Below, one piece after another: positions 32,840 to 42,042 of a stretch of 64,000 nt of DNA. The notes beneath the pieces are model-generated. The model did not search any database, had not been told where the DNA came from, and saw only the letters and a list, made by a program, of their open reading frames with translations. The stretch is from Bradyrhizobium sp. Y36 (GTDB lineage: Bacteria; Pseudomonadota; Alphaproteobacteria; Rhizobiales; Xanthobacteraceae): NCBI RefSeq assembly GCF_002531575.1, contig NZ_NWTI01000013.1:62001-126000 (forward strand). The letters are read 5' to 3'. A program made the translations under genes and the position numbers. Position 1 is the first letter of the stretch; every line of letters begins with the position of its first letter.

Positions 32840-33817
32840 CTACTCGCCCGGAGCGATCGCGTTGCTCGGCGTTGGCCGGTCGGTGATCTGCTGGCCAAAC
32901 AGGCTGCCGATGAGCTCGACGGCAGTGCGCGCCGTCCGGCCACGTTCGTCCAGAAAGGGATTGAGCTCGACGATGTCGACCGATCCGACCACACCGGAAT
33001 CGTGCAACAGCTCCATGATCAGGTGCGCCTCGCGATAGGTCGCACCGCCCGGCACCGTGGTGCCGACGCCCGGCGCCACGCATGGGTCGAGGAAATCGAC
33101 GTCGAAGCTGACATGTAGCACGCCGTTGCTCGCCTTGACCCGCTCGATGACGCGCCGGGCCAACACGGCGACGCCGAACTCGTCGATCTGACGCATGTCG
33201 ACGACCCTGATCCGGCGCGCGCGCATCAACTCCTTTTCCAGCTTGTCGATCGAACGCGCGCCGAACAGATCGAGCCTGTCCGGGTCGATCGACGCGCGCG
33301 GATCGTCGCCGAGCAGGCCGTCGAGGCCGGGTTCGCCGCACAGGAACGCCGCCGACATGCCGTGCATGTTCGCGGTGATCGTCGTCTCCGGCGTGTTGTA
33401 GTCGGCATGGGCATCGAGCCAGAGCACGAACAACTCCCGTCCTCGCTCCTGCCAATGACGCGCCATGGCATTGACCGATCCCATGGACAACGTGTGATCG
33501 CCGCCAAGGAAGATCGGCAGGGCGCCGGTCGCCGCGATCTCATGGCCTCTGCGGCTCAGGATCCGCGTCCAGCGCTGGATTTCACGGTAGTGATTGGCTC
33601 TTTCCGGCGGCCTGTCGGTGAGGTCCCGGACCTCGCTTGCGGACAGATCGCCGTAATCGACGACCTCGAAATCCAGATTTTCAAGCAGTGTCGCAAGGCC
33701 TGCAGTCCGCAGCGCCGCGGGGCCCATCAGAGTGCCGCGCTGCGATGCCCCCATGTCGATGGGCGCACCGAGCAGGGCGATGCGCCGGGCTCGATCCATG
33801 ATTGTCCGATCGGTCAC
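32840..33817 (-). CDS. rocF: Arginase (ureohydrolase family)
   Basis: Arginase hydrolyses L-arginine to ornithine and urea. The 325-aa protein has all Mn-binding motifs: LGGDHTLSMGS, WLDAHADYNTPE and SFDVDFLDP, plus the substrate-loop region with NMHGM. The start is GTG with GGAG 6 bases upstream; a later ATG (33799) is possible. MGASQRGTLMGPAALR matches the arginase N-terminus and not agmatinase. No arginine transporter or ornithine gene lies next to it. Confidence 0.9.
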   Translation of the reverse strand: MTDRTIMDRARRIALLGAPIDMGASQRGTLMGPAALRTAGLATLLENLDFEVVDYGDLSASEVRDLTDRPPERANHYREIQRWTRILSRRGHEIAATGALPIFLGGDHTLSMGSVNAMARHWQERGRELFVLWLDAHADYNTPETTITANMHGMSAAFLCGEPGLDGLLGDDPRASIDPDRLDLFGARSIDKLEKELMRARRIRVVDMRQIDEFGVAVLARRVIERVKASNGVLHVSFDVDFLDPCVAPGVGTTVPGGATYREAHLIMELLHDSGVVGSVDIVELNPFLDERGRTARTAVELIGSLFGQQITDRPTPSNAIAPGE

Positions 33818-33975
33818 GGCTGTCTCCTAATTCAGCAAGGCTGCCACCAACCTAGCAGAGATTCGCATCCGGCGTTTCCCGGGGGACGCCACCGCCGACA
33901 CATCGTCCGGAACAAAATCCCGCGCGCTGAATTGCTCATTCAAGGCCGGCACCCGCCGTTAATGACGGCGCCTGT

Positions 33976-34040
33976 CGCGGATAGCCAAAGGTCATCAGAC
34001 CCGCTGTTCAAAACGAGCGCTCGCGCGGATAGCCAAAGGT
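33976..34040. repeat. 17-bp direct repeat pair
   Basis: CGCGGATAGCCAAAGGT occurs at 33976-33992 and again at 34024-34040, 31 bases apart, in the 295-base gap between arginase and the next small gene. The rest of the gap shows no gene. Confidence 0.7.
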
Positions 34041-34112
34041 GCCGGCCTCAATCACTTGCCTCGGAGATCGCGCTTGAGCACGGAGATACCGCAATCCACG
34101 TCCCAACCCGGA

Positions 34113-34334
34113 ATGGCCGAACGTGCCATGGACACGGCCGCGGACGTCTCTCGCACGATCGGTGAAGTTGCCGGTGGTGTGCACGCAGCCGTCGACCGTC
34201 TGACCTCCGCAGTCGAGGAGTCGCGGAGACCTGGCGGAGCTCTCGCGACGGTCGCAGCGATCACGCGCGAAGCGCCGCTTGCGAGCCTCTTCGTCGCCTT
34301 CCTTCTTGGCGTATCGGTCGCGCGGCGGCGCTAG
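34113..34334 (+). CDS. DUF883/YqjD-like membrane-anchored small protein
   Basis: The 73-aa product has a helical N-terminal part (ADVSRTIGEVAGGVHAAVDRLTSAVEE) and a C-terminal hydrophobic anchor with a basic end (APLASLFVAFLLGVSVARRR). This resembles ElaB/YqjD/DUF883 proteins, inner-membrane proteins that bind ribosomes in stationary phase in E. coli. The similarity is of layout only. The start has a weak ribosome site. Confidence 0.55.
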   Translation: MAERAMDTAADVSRTIGEVAGGVHAAVDRLTSAVEESRRPGGALATVAAITREAPLASLFVAFLLGVSVARRR

Positions 34335-34351
34335 AAGCGACGTTACGCTCC

Positions 34352-37096
34352 TCAGGCAGCGCTGACAGCCTCGAGTTCAGCTGCCAGGAATTGCGTTTCA
34401 AATACCTGCGCCGGCATCGGCCGACCGAAGAAATATCCCTGCCCTTCCTCGCATCCCATGCTGACCAGGAAGTCGGCCGTGGCTCGGTCCTCGATGCCTT
34501 CAGCCACGACGGTGAGGCCGAGCTGCTTGCTGAGGCCGACGGTCGAGCTGACGATGGCAGCATCGTCGGAATTGGCCAGAAGACCGAAGACGAACGAACG
34601 GTCAATCTTGAGCCCGTCGAGCGGAAACTTCTTGAGATAGCTCAGGCTCGCATAACCGGTACCGAAATCATCGAACAGGACTCGGACGCCGAGATCCTGA
34701 ATCCGCTTGAAGATGGCGAGCACGCGGCGTTCGTCCTGCAGCAGGATATCTTCCGTGACCTCGATTTCGAGAAGCGATGCGGTCAGTCCCGTCGCTTCGA
34801 GCAGCGCTGAAACTGACTGGGCGAGATCGCCGGATTGAAGCTGCGAGGGCGAGAGATTGATCGCGACCCGCACGTTGCTGCCAGATAGCTCCCACGCGCG
34901 CGCCTGACGGCAGGCCGTCTCCATCACCCAGTTCGCGATCCGCTCGGACAGAGCCGAGCTGTTGACCACTGGCATGAACTCCCCAGGGGAGACGTAACCG
35001 CGCACCGGATGTCGCCAACGGATGAGCGCTTCGGCACCGACCAGGCGACCGTCGATCAGGCGGACCTGGGGCTGATAGAACAGTTCGAACTCGCCCCGAT
35101 CCGCCGCAAGCGCCAGTTCGCTCTCCAGCGTCAGCCGGTTCTCCAGCTCCTGCCTGATCGCGGCCTCGAAGAGCACATGGCTGCCCCGCCGCGTCGCCTT
35201 GGCACGGCTCAGCGCAAGATGGCCGTTGCTCAGGAGTTCGTCAGCGTTGTGTCCGCCTTCAGGATAGACTGCAACCCCGATGCTGATCCTGACGCGGTGC
35301 TGCCGCGCAGCCGTCGCGAGCGGCGCTTCGAACGCGTGCGCGATCCGCTCGGCGAACGCCGCGATCGGCTCGCCGGCCTCGGCACAATCAAGCGCGATCG
35401 CGAATTCGTCGCCGCTGAGCCGGGCAACGACCGCCTTGCCATCGACCTCGATCCGGAGACGCTCAGCGACGGCTCGCAGCACGAGGTCGCCGGCCGTATG
35501 CCCAAGCATGTCGTTGATCTGCTGGAAGCCGTCGAGCCCGATCACGAGCAATGCGACCTCGCGGGGCTGTCGCTCAGCATCCGCAACCATCCCGACCAGG
35601 CGGGCATGCAGCGTGTTGCGATTGGCAAGACCGGTCAGCGCGTCATGTTCGGCAAGATATTTGACGCGTTCGGCTTCGCGCTTGCGGACCGAGATATCGC
35701 GCAGGATCGCGCCGTACTGAAAGCCATCCGTTCCTTGCCAGCCCGAAAAGCTCGCCTCGACGGGGAAGGTTTCGCCATTCTTGCGCCGCCCCTCGAACTC
35801 GACGACGACCGCCCCGCCCGGAACGAGCAGCGCCTGGCGCGCTGCGTCGTGCATGGATGGTCTCGTGTCGCCCTCCGCCGCCTGCACGGCGCACAGCGTT
35901 TCGAACGGACGGCCGATCATCTCGGCCGGCGCGTAACCGAAGATCGCACTGGCGCCGGGATTCCAAACCGTGATGCAGTGATTCTCGTCGGTGCAGACGA
36001 GACCGTCGCCGAGCGACATCGCGATACGGTGAAAGCGGCTCTCGGCGATGCGTCCGAGCAGACCGCGAAAATCGAGTTCGTCCAGCGCAATCGCGGTCAG
36101 ATAGGCGACGATGGCAATGTGCAGCAGCGATGTGTCGATGACGAGGGACCATCTCGCCTGCACGAACGCTGCGGTCAGCTCGATAGCCGCCCCGGTGCCG
36201 ACCAGGATTGCAACGCGAATTCCCGGCCCGAGGCGACGCCACGAATACATCATCAAGAGGCAGATCACGCCCAGGCCGAGGATCATGCCGAGATCGGACG
36301 TCCAGCGCAGCATCCGGCCCTGAAGGATCGATTCCGCGGCCAGCGCCTGGAGCACCGGCCCCGAGACGATCTTGCCGTTGGGAACGCTGAAGCGGTCGCC
36401 GAGCTCGAGCGCGGTGGCGCCGACGATGATCTTCTTGTCTCTCAGCTTGGCGAGCGCGGCAGTATTGCCGCGCAGGACGTCGACATAGGAGACAACGGGA
36501 ATGGAGGCCGCACGAATGCTGAAATCGATCAGGAAAGGCGGCCGCCGATTGGCGTCCTTCCCGGCCAGCACGACGGCCATCGACGGCATCACGGCATCGC
36601 CGAGCTTCTCGCCGAACGGATAGCGTCGGACGAGGCCGTCGGATTCGACTGCGACGTTCACCACGGCCGGCCACGACTGGTTGCTGAAGGGCTTCAAGGG
36701 GCGATTGATGTGGGCCGGGCCACCATTCGGCGTCGGCTGCTTGAAGGACGGCAGGATGGTCGAGCCGCCGACCTCGCGAAGGGCCTTGACGAAGGCCTCG
36801 TCAGAAGCGGTATCCGATGGCGTGCTGAAATCGACGTCGAAGGCGATGTCGCCCGCTCCCGCCGCCGCAAGGCCCTGCAGCAGCTCCGCATGCAGTCGGC
36901 GCGGCCAGGGCCACACCCCGATCTGATCGATGGACGGTGCGTCGATGGCCACCACCACGACGTCGCCGCTGGCCTCACGCGATTGCCAGGCGAACCGCAG
37001 ATCGGTGAGCGCGTTGCGAAGCGCACCATGCCATCCCGTGGACAGCACGATCGCGAGCGCGATCACGACTAGGATATGCGGCCGATAGCGTTTCAC
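34352..37096 (-). CDS. CHASE2-PAS-GGDEF-EAL signalling protein
   Basis: The 914-aa inner-membrane protein has an N-terminal helix, an extracytoplasmic CHASE2 sensor (about 25-265; VVVVAIDAPSIDQIGVWPWPRRLHAELL), transmembrane helices at about 268-340, a PAS domain (355-470), a GGDEF domain (480-640; SGDEF at 561-565) and an EAL domain (660-905; EALIRW at 688, DDFGTGYASL at 809, AEGIED at 865). The SGDEF variant can be active, so it may both make and degrade cyclic di-GMP. It follows the FecR-domain gene by 57 bases on the same strand, a pairing often seen for CHASE2 proteins. Confidence 0.92.
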   Translation of the reverse strand: MKRYRPHILVVIALAIVLSTGWHGALRNALTDLRFAWQSREASGDVVVVAIDAPSIDQIGVWPWPRRLHAELLQGLAAAGAGDIAFDVDFSTPSDTASDEAFVKALREVGGSTILPSFKQPTPNGGPAHINRPLKPFSNQSWPAVVNVAVESDGLVRRYPFGEKLGDAVMPSMAVVLAGKDANRRPPFLIDFSIRAASIPVVSYVDVLRGNTAALAKLRDKKIIVGATALELGDRFSVPNGKIVSGPVLQALAAESILQGRMLRWTSDLGMILGLGVICLLMMYSWRRLGPGIRVAILVGTGAAIELTAAFVQARWSLVIDTSLLHIAIVAYLTAIALDELDFRGLLGRIAESRFHRIAMSLGDGLVCTDENHCITVWNPGASAIFGYAPAEMIGRPFETLCAVQAAEGDTRPSMHDAARQALLVPGGAVVVEFEGRRKNGETFPVEASFSGWQGTDGFQYGAILRDISVRKREAERVKYLAEHDALTGLANRNTLHARLVGMVADAERQPREVALLVIGLDGFQQINDMLGHTAGDLVLRAVAERLRIEVDGKAVVARLSGDEFAIALDCAEAGEPIAAFAERIAHAFEAPLATAARQHRVRISIGVAVYPEGGHNADELLSNGHLALSRAKATRRGSHVLFEAAIRQELENRLTLESELALAADRGEFELFYQPQVRLIDGRLVGAEALIRWRHPVRGYVSPGEFMPVVNSSALSERIANWVMETACRQARAWELSGSNVRVAINLSPSQLQSGDLAQSVSALLEATGLTASLLEIEVTEDILLQDERRVLAIFKRIQDLGVRVLFDDFGTGYASLSYLKKFPLDGLKIDRSFVFGLLANSDDAAIVSSTVGLSKQLGLTVVAEGIEDRATADFLVSMGCEEGQGYFFGRPMPAQVFETQFLAAELEAVSAA

Positions 37097-37153
37097 CCGA
37101 TCCTCCCGCGCGCCCGCTTCTGCGGGCGCCCCCCGTCCGTCTAAGAAGCCGCC

Positions 37154-38401
37154 TCAGCGTCGGCCGTAGGCGTGACCATGGCCGTTGCTGCCGTTGCCGC
37201 CGCCATTGCCATTGCCGTTACCGTTGTTGCCCTTGCCGTTGCCGGTGGCACCACTGTTGCCGTTACCGTTGTTGCCGTTGCCGTTGTTGCCATTGCCGTT
37301 GTTACCGGAATTACCATTGCCGCCGGCGTTTCCGTTGTTGCCGCCGGAGCTGTCGCTCGAGGAACCGGCGGTCGCTGCCGCGATGGCCGCGCTCGACGAA
37401 CTGCTACTGCCAGCCGTTGCAGCACCGCTTGTCGTCACCGCGGTCTGGACGGCGCTATTCGATGCGGTCGTGCTGGTCTTGCCGTCGCTCCAGACGGTCT
37501 CGGCACCCGTGCTGGCGTTCGCGTTGCGCACCTGGCCGGGAGCCGCCGCGCCATGGGCGAGTCCGCGCGTGACCTTATGGACGTTCAGCTTGACCTCGCC
37601 GAGCGAGCTCGAGATGCGCACGATTCCGGCCTTGGGCGCGTGACTTCCTGCCGCCTGATGCGCCTGCTTCAGCGCGCCAGCCGCCTTGCTTGCCTTGTCG
37701 ATCGGGCCGAGCGCGTGGACCGCATGGCCGTTCGCCGCATTGCGCGGCGCGGTCAATCCCGATTTCGGCACGGGAATGCGCTCGATGCTCGGCGCCCGCG
37801 GCTTGCCCTGCTCGATCGCGTTGAACGTCCCGGCGCCGCTCAGGCTGAGACCGGGCTTGCCGTGCTCGAAGGCCGTGGCCGCCTGCCCCTTCATGACCTG
37901 GGCAATCTGTCCCGTCCTGAAGTCGGAGACCTCGACCTGGCCGCGCAACACGCCGACCTTGGTGCTGCCTGCTCCCACCGTGACGCTGAACTGCGTTCCC
38001 TTCACCACGGCGGCGAGATAGGGCGTCTCGACCTCGAAATGCTTGACGTTGCGCTTCTCGACCTCGAGCAGGATCGACCCCGCCTGCTGGATGATCGTGG
38101 TCGACAGACCCTCCTTCTTCTCGGCCGGCAAGCCGACCACGGAGTTGGGAGAGATCAGAATCGTTTCCTCGCCGCGGACGAGCAGGACGCGTCCATTGCG
38201 CCCGGTACGGATGGTATCGCCTGGTTTCAGCGTCCCTTCCTGGCTCAACGACACCTGCTGCGCGCCGTCCGTTGCAAGCCAGACCTCGCCCGACGACTTG
38301 CTGACCGACCAGGCCCCGTCATCGGCGGCAGATGCGCCGGAGGCCGTTCCCAGGATCAGCGCGGCCAACAAGGCGCACCGCATTCCAATCTTGCCGAACA
38401 T
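37154..38401 (-). CDS. FecR-domain periplasmic protein with Asn-Gly repeat tail
   Basis: The 415-aa precursor has a signal peptide (LLAALILGTASGASA) and a FecR domain (about residues 30-180: GEVWLATDG, GTLKPGDTIRTGRNGRVLLV, VETPYLAAVVKGTQFSV). A long linker rich in Ala and Ser follows, and then about 60 residues of Asn-Gly repeats (GNNGNGNNGNGNSG) encoded by repetitive DNA at 37180-37350, ending with His-Gly-His-Ala. The FecR part probably binds a periplasmic or outer-membrane partner. It is the first gene of an operon with the CHASE2 protein and is divergent from a TpsB transporter. Confidence 0.85.
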   Translation of the reverse strand: MFGKIGMRCALLAALILGTASGASAADDGAWSVSKSSGEVWLATDGAQQVSLSQEGTLKPGDTIRTGRNGRVLLVRGEETILISPNSVVGLPAEKKEGLSTTIIQQAGSILLEVEKRNVKHFEVETPYLAAVVKGTQFSVTVGAGSTKVGVLRGQVEVSDFRTGQIAQVMKGQAATAFEHGKPGLSLSGAGTFNAIEQGKPRAPSIERIPVPKSGLTAPRNAANGHAVHALGPIDKASKAAGALKQAHQAAGSHAPKAGIVRISSSLGEVKLNVHKVTRGLAHGAAAPGQVRNANASTGAETVWSDGKTSTTASNSAVQTAVTTSGAATAGSSSSSSAAIAAATAGSSSDSSGGNNGNAGGNGNSGNNGNGNNGNGNNGNGNSGATGNGKGNNGNGNGNGGGNGSNGHGHAYGRR

Positions 38402-38532
38402 GACGATCCCTCAGTCCGCGTTACAGCCAAGCCTGAGGGGTATCCGAAATCACTCAAGATAGAATTAGCGGGAAGCGACCAGCGGAGCGGCCGGATTAAC
38501 CAATCATTGACCATAAAAATCTATGAAAAATC

Positions 38533-40329
38533 ATGCGCCTAACGAAGCCTTACCGCCGCGCGGCAATTCCTCCGTGGAACTACGGGGAAAGGTCCCATGC
38601 GCGCGTTGGGAAGCGGCATCTCGTTACCGCGCTGACGGTGTTGCTACCGATTTTCACTGGAGTTCCCGCGGCGCTCGCCCAACAGGCCAACCAGCCCGGG
38701 TTCGATCCGCGCCAGCCCGAGAAATACTTTGAAAACCAAACCGAGCGGGAAACGCTGAGCCGGCCGCCGGTCAGGCTGCCGACGGTCGGACAGCCCAACA
38801 CCGGTGGCGATACCAAGCCGCAATTCGTGCTGCGCGGCGTCAACGTCAGCGGCGCCCACGCCATCTCCCGCGATCGCATTGCCGCGGTCTATCAACCTTA
38901 TCTCGGCAAGAAGGTCTCGCAGGCGGATCTTGCCGGGATCGCCGGTTCGATCAGCGATCTCTACCGCGCCGACGGTTTCCATCTGAGCCGGGCGATCGTG
39001 CCGCCGCAGGACATTGCCGACGGCCAGGTCCGGATCCAGGTGATCGAAGGCGCCATCGTGGAGGTCGAGCTGAAGGGCGACGGCGCCGAACAGTTCGGCG
39101 TCAGGCCGATGCTGGGGCCGGTTCTGGCGGAGCAACCGTCGCGCCTTCCGACGCTCGAACGCCAGCTCTTCCTGATCAACGGCAGGCCGGGCGTTCGGAT
39201 CACCGATAGTGCTCTGGAGGAAATCGGCGGCACCTCCGGCCGCTTCCGTCTCATCCTCTCCTTGAAGACATGGCACGTCTTCTCCTCGTTCGGCCTGGAC
39301 AATCTCGGATCATCCTCGGTCGGACCGTGGCAGACCTACGCCACCGGCGCGTTCAACTCCTACCTCGCGCCCGGAGACACGCTGGCGGTCAACCTGTCGA
39401 CCATTGCCAACGATCCTCGCCAGCTCGGCTTTGCGCGTCTGTCCTATGACACGCCCGTCGGCGTCGACGGCGTGCGTCTCGGCGCCTCCGTGCTCTACAG
39501 CGCGGTCAGGCCGGGCGATCTCCGCCGCCTCGACAGCGACATCACGACGACCGAGGCCTTCGAACTGCGTGCCAGCATCGTTCCGCTGCAATCGCAATCC
39601 TCCACGCTCACACTGACTGCGGCGACGACCTTCAGCAATGTATCCGAGCACGACCTTTACGGCCCCTGGTACAACGACCACATCAGGACGGCGAGCCTGA
39701 CCGCCGACTATCGCCTGCAGGATTCCTTCGGCGGCACCAGTTTCGCGACGCTGACCTATCGCCAGGGCCTCGACGTCTTCGGCGCTTCGCATTTCGACGA
39801 CGATCTGTTGTCGCGCGACGGCGCCTCCTCGAACTTCTCGGTGCTGAATCTCTGGTTCACGCGTTACCAGACGATCAACGATGCCTGGTCGCTCAAGCTC
39901 GCTGCGGCGAGCCAGACCGCATCGCGGCCGTTGTTCACCTCGCAGCAATTCTATCTCGGCGGCTTGGCCTTCGGCCGCGGCTATGGCGCAGCCGAGATCA
40001 GCGGCGACAACGGCCTTGCCGGCTCGCTCGAACTGCGCTTCGACCAGAAGCTCAATTTCCGCTACTGGACCGGCTATCAGCTCTACGCCTTCGGCGACGC
40101 CGGCGCCGTCTGGAACGATGGCTATCGCCTGAGCGACGGCCTGTCGCTCACCTCGGCCGGAGCCGGCGTGCGCTTCTTCCTGCCGGACGATTTCCAGGCC
40201 GATCTCGGCGTAGCCGTTCCCCTGAGCTACCGGGCGCCGGACAACGAGCGCCGCAGCCCCCGCTTCCTATTCACATTGTCGAGCGCGTTCCGGCTATGCC
40301 CCGAACGCGGCCGGTCGGGCTGCCTCTAG
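38533..40329 (+). CDS. ShlB/FhaC/HecB family outer-membrane transporter (TpsB)
   Basis: TpsB proteins export a large beta-helical TpsA protein across the outer membrane. The 598-aa protein has a signal peptide (LVTALTVLLPIFTGVPAALA), two POTRA domains (from about residue 95: FVLRGVNVSGAHAISRDRIAAVY; IQVIEGAIVEVELKGD) and a C-terminal beta-barrel from about 245, with the family end (FQADLGVAVPLSYRAPD...RFLFTLSSAF). No TpsA-like gene is seen on either side. It is divergent from the FecR-CHASE2 operon, with a 131-base shared upstream region that has a TTGACC box near 38509. Confidence 0.87.
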   Translation: MRLTKPYRRAAIPPWNYGERSHARVGKRHLVTALTVLLPIFTGVPAALAQQANQPGFDPRQPEKYFENQTERETLSRPPVRLPTVGQPNTGGDTKPQFVLRGVNVSGAHAISRDRIAAVYQPYLGKKVSQADLAGIAGSISDLYRADGFHLSRAIVPPQDIADGQVRIQVIEGAIVEVELKGDGAEQFGVRPMLGPVLAEQPSRLPTLERQLFLINGRPGVRITDSALEEIGGTSGRFRLILSLKTWHVFSSFGLDNLGSSSVGPWQTYATGAFNSYLAPGDTLAVNLSTIANDPRQLGFARLSYDTPVGVDGVRLGASVLYSAVRPGDLRRLDSDITTTEAFELRASIVPLQSQSSTLTLTAATTFSNVSEHDLYGPWYNDHIRTASLTADYRLQDSFGGTSFATLTYRQGLDVFGASHFDDDLLSRDGASSNFSVLNLWFTRYQTINDAWSLKLAAASQTASRPLFTSQQFYLGGLAFGRGYGAAEISGDNGLAGSLELRFDQKLNFRYWTGYQLYAFGDAGAVWNDGYRLSDGLSLTSAGAGVRFFLPDDFQADLGVAVPLSYRAPDNERRSPRFLFTLSSAFRLCPERGRSGCL

Positions 40330-40484
40330 TCCCCCGGTCATTTGCGCAAGTCGCTCCGACATCCGGGCCTTTTGCGCGCCTGCTCACAGAGTTGCCTAAA
40401 TTTAATCCCGTAACCTGCTCACGGTTGCTCGATCCGGGAGTTCCCAATGGCCATGTTCAGCCAAACGTGATTTGAGACCAAACC

Positions 40485-41315
40485 ATGAAGCGGGTGCTTG
40501 CAATCCTGGCGTTTCTCTGCGTCCTCGGCATCGGGGAGTATTTCCTCGTCAGCCGGCTCGCGATCCGCCACGAGGCCTTGGCGCTGTTCGACGCCTCGCG
40601 GCAGCGGCCGATTTCAGTCGATTTGGCGGTGCGGCGGGATTACGAGACCAAGGCCAATCTCGGCCTCTGGAAGCTTCCGCTCGCCATCATCAGCAACGGC
40701 CACACCGTCAAGGCGACCGAATACTCCTTCCTGGCCAACGTGCTTGCCGCGCGCGGCTATCTGGTTGCCAGCATCCAGCAGGACCTGCCGAGCGACCCGC
40801 CGCTGATGACCCATGTCGGCCAGCAATATGTCGGCCGGCGCGAGGTCTATATCCGCTGCGAGGCCAACATCCTGTTCGTGCTGGACCAGCTGCGGAGACA
40901 GCAGGAGAACGTCGATTACGACCACATCACCCTCGTCGGTCACTCCAACGGCGGCGATGTCTCCATGTATGTCGCCCATCAACACCCGGAGCTGGTGTCG
41001 AAGGTGATCACGCTCGACAATCTGCGGGTCCCCTTCGTGCGCAGCGACGGCATGAAGATCCTGTCGTTCCGATCGAAGGACCCGCATTTTGTGACCGATC
41101 CCGGCGTGCTGCCGACGCCGGAGGAGGCCAAGGCGAGCGGTATCGACATCATCCACACCGGCGCCCAGCACACGGAAATGAGCGATCGCGGCCCCAACTC
41201 GGTCAAGGAGAAGATCCAGGAAACGCTCGACCGCTTCCTGCGCGACAGCGCCAGCAGCGCGCTGGCGCCGGCCGACACGAAAAGCCCGATGATCATGAAT
41301 CCGGGCGATTATTAG
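40485..41315 (+). CDS. Alpha/beta hydrolase with N-terminal membrane anchor
   Basis: The 276-aa protein starts with a hydrophobic signal or anchor (RVLAILAFLCVLGIGEYFLV). The hydrolase fold shows IISNGHTVKATEY, the nucleophile elbow LVGHSNGGD (Ser in G-H-S-N-G), and late Asp and His candidates in IHTGAQHTEMSD. It should be a periplasmic esterase or related hydrolase. The substrate is unknown and it has no operon partner. Confidence 0.8.
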   Translation: MKRVLAILAFLCVLGIGEYFLVSRLAIRHEALALFDASRQRPISVDLAVRRDYETKANLGLWKLPLAIISNGHTVKATEYSFLANVLAARGYLVASIQQDLPSDPPLMTHVGQQYVGRREVYIRCEANILFVLDQLRRQQENVDYDHITLVGHSNGGDVSMYVAHQHPELVSKVITLDNLRVPFVRSDGMKILSFRSKDPHFVTDPGVLPTPEEAKASGIDIIHTGAQHTEMSDRGPNSVKEKIQETLDRFLRDSASSALAPADTKSPMIMNPGDY

Positions 41316-41373
41316 CCGCAATCCGCTTTGCGGCAGATCAAGGCGCCTCCGAGACAGCAGGCTACAAGGTCCT

Positions 41374-41613
41374 ATGGCCTCGGAGAGACACGTGTCCAAC
41401 TATATCGAAAGTCTTGATACGAAGGGTCTCGACACGACAAGTCTTGACACCACAAGCCTTGATATAAGAAGTCTCGATATAAGAAGTCTTGGCCTGCCCG
41501 CGGCGAGAATGCCGGCGTTCTTACGGCATCTTCATCGTTCGGCCCGCAAGCTGCTGCGGTCGATCGTCGCCCGTATTGATCTCTCGCAATTTCCGGGATC
41601 GTGCTGCGGGTAG
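41374..41613 (+). CDS. Doubtful ORF with pentapeptide-like repeats
   Basis: An open frame of 79 codons from ATG 41374 encodes five-residue repeats (SLDTK GLDTT SLDTT SLDIR SLDIR) followed by a basic tail. The repeats come from a 15-bp DNA tandem array and do not match the canonical pentapeptide-repeat pattern. AAGG precedes the ATG at a fair distance. It could be a real short gene or a repeat with a chance frame. Confidence 0.25.
   Translation: MASERHVSNYIESLDTKGLDTTSLDTTSLDIRSLDIRSLGLPAARMPAFLRHLHRSARKLLRSIVARIDLSQFPGSCCG
41409..41498 (+). repeat. 15-bp tandem repeat array
   Basis: Six 15-base units follow one another, each a variant of AAGTCTTGATATAAG; the last is half changed. The low-GC units contrast with the GC-rich flanks. 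It lies between the hydrolase and the cytochrome c gene. Confidence 0.8.
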
Positions 41614-41648
41614 AAATGCGGCCGCAACGAACGCATGAAGGTTACCCT

Positions 41649-41966
41649 ATGCGCCAGCATTTGAGACGAATTGGCCTGCTGCTTGCCGTAACTTCGAGCG
41701 TCGGCACCTCGGCCGCGCTCGCAGCCGATGCCGACCACGGCGCCGACCTTGCCAAGCGCTGGTGCGCAAGCTGCCATGTCGTCGCTGCCGGCCAGACCCA
41801 GGCGAGCGCCGACGTCCCCTCCTTCGCCTCCGTGGCGCGCAGGCCGGACTTCAGCCCGGAGAGGCTGGCCTTCTTCCTGCTCGATCCGCACCCGAAGATG
41901 CCGAATTTCCCCCTGAGCCGGACCGAAGCCGGCGACATTGCGGCTTACATCGCGACGCTGCGTTAA
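41649..41966 (+). CDS. Small cytochrome c (class I)
   Basis: The 105-aa precursor has a signal peptide (IGLLLAVTSSVGTSAALA) and one haem-binding motif, WCASCH, with a likely Met axial ligand in HPKMPNFPLS. The C-terminal helix DIAAYIATL is typical. It is a periplasmic electron carrier. ATG 41649 has GAAGG 7 bases upstream; the longer frame from 41601 lacks a ribosome site. No oxidase or dehydrogenase gene is next to it. Confidence 0.88.
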   Translation: MRQHLRRIGLLLAVTSSVGTSAALAADADHGADLAKRWCASCHVVAAGQTQASADVPSFASVARRPDFSPERLAFFLLDPHPKMPNFPLSRTEAGDIAAYIATLR

Positions 41967-41967
41967 A

Positions 41968-42042
41968 GCATGATCCGGCCCCGAAGGGCCGCGTTAGCGC
42001 AAAGTGCGAACCGGTTTTCCGGAACGATCATGCGCAAACAAC
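41968..42042. repeat. Dispersed palindromic intergenic repeat
   Basis: GCATGATC at the left end is matched by GATCATGC at the right end, with inner AACCGGTTTTCCGG, making an imperfect palindrome of about 75 bases. I recognise this sequence type as one repeated many times between genes in Bradyrhizobium and Rhodopseudomonas. The 230 bases from here to the phasin gene show no gene. Confidence 0.65.

Noticed and set aside
35009..37072. A 687-codon plus-strand frame across the CHASE2-GGDEF-EAL gene
   Set aside because: The minus-strand frame encodes SGDEF and EAL motifs at the right places; the antisense product is Arg/Asp-rich without domains.
37180..37350. CRISPR-like short repeats
   Set aside because: The repeats have no unique spacers, are in coding phase and give a Gly-Asn tail. 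They belong to the FecR-domain gene.
41409..41498. CRISPR array or attachment site
   Set aside because: Units of 15 bases follow each other without spacers and no cas or integrase gene is nearby.
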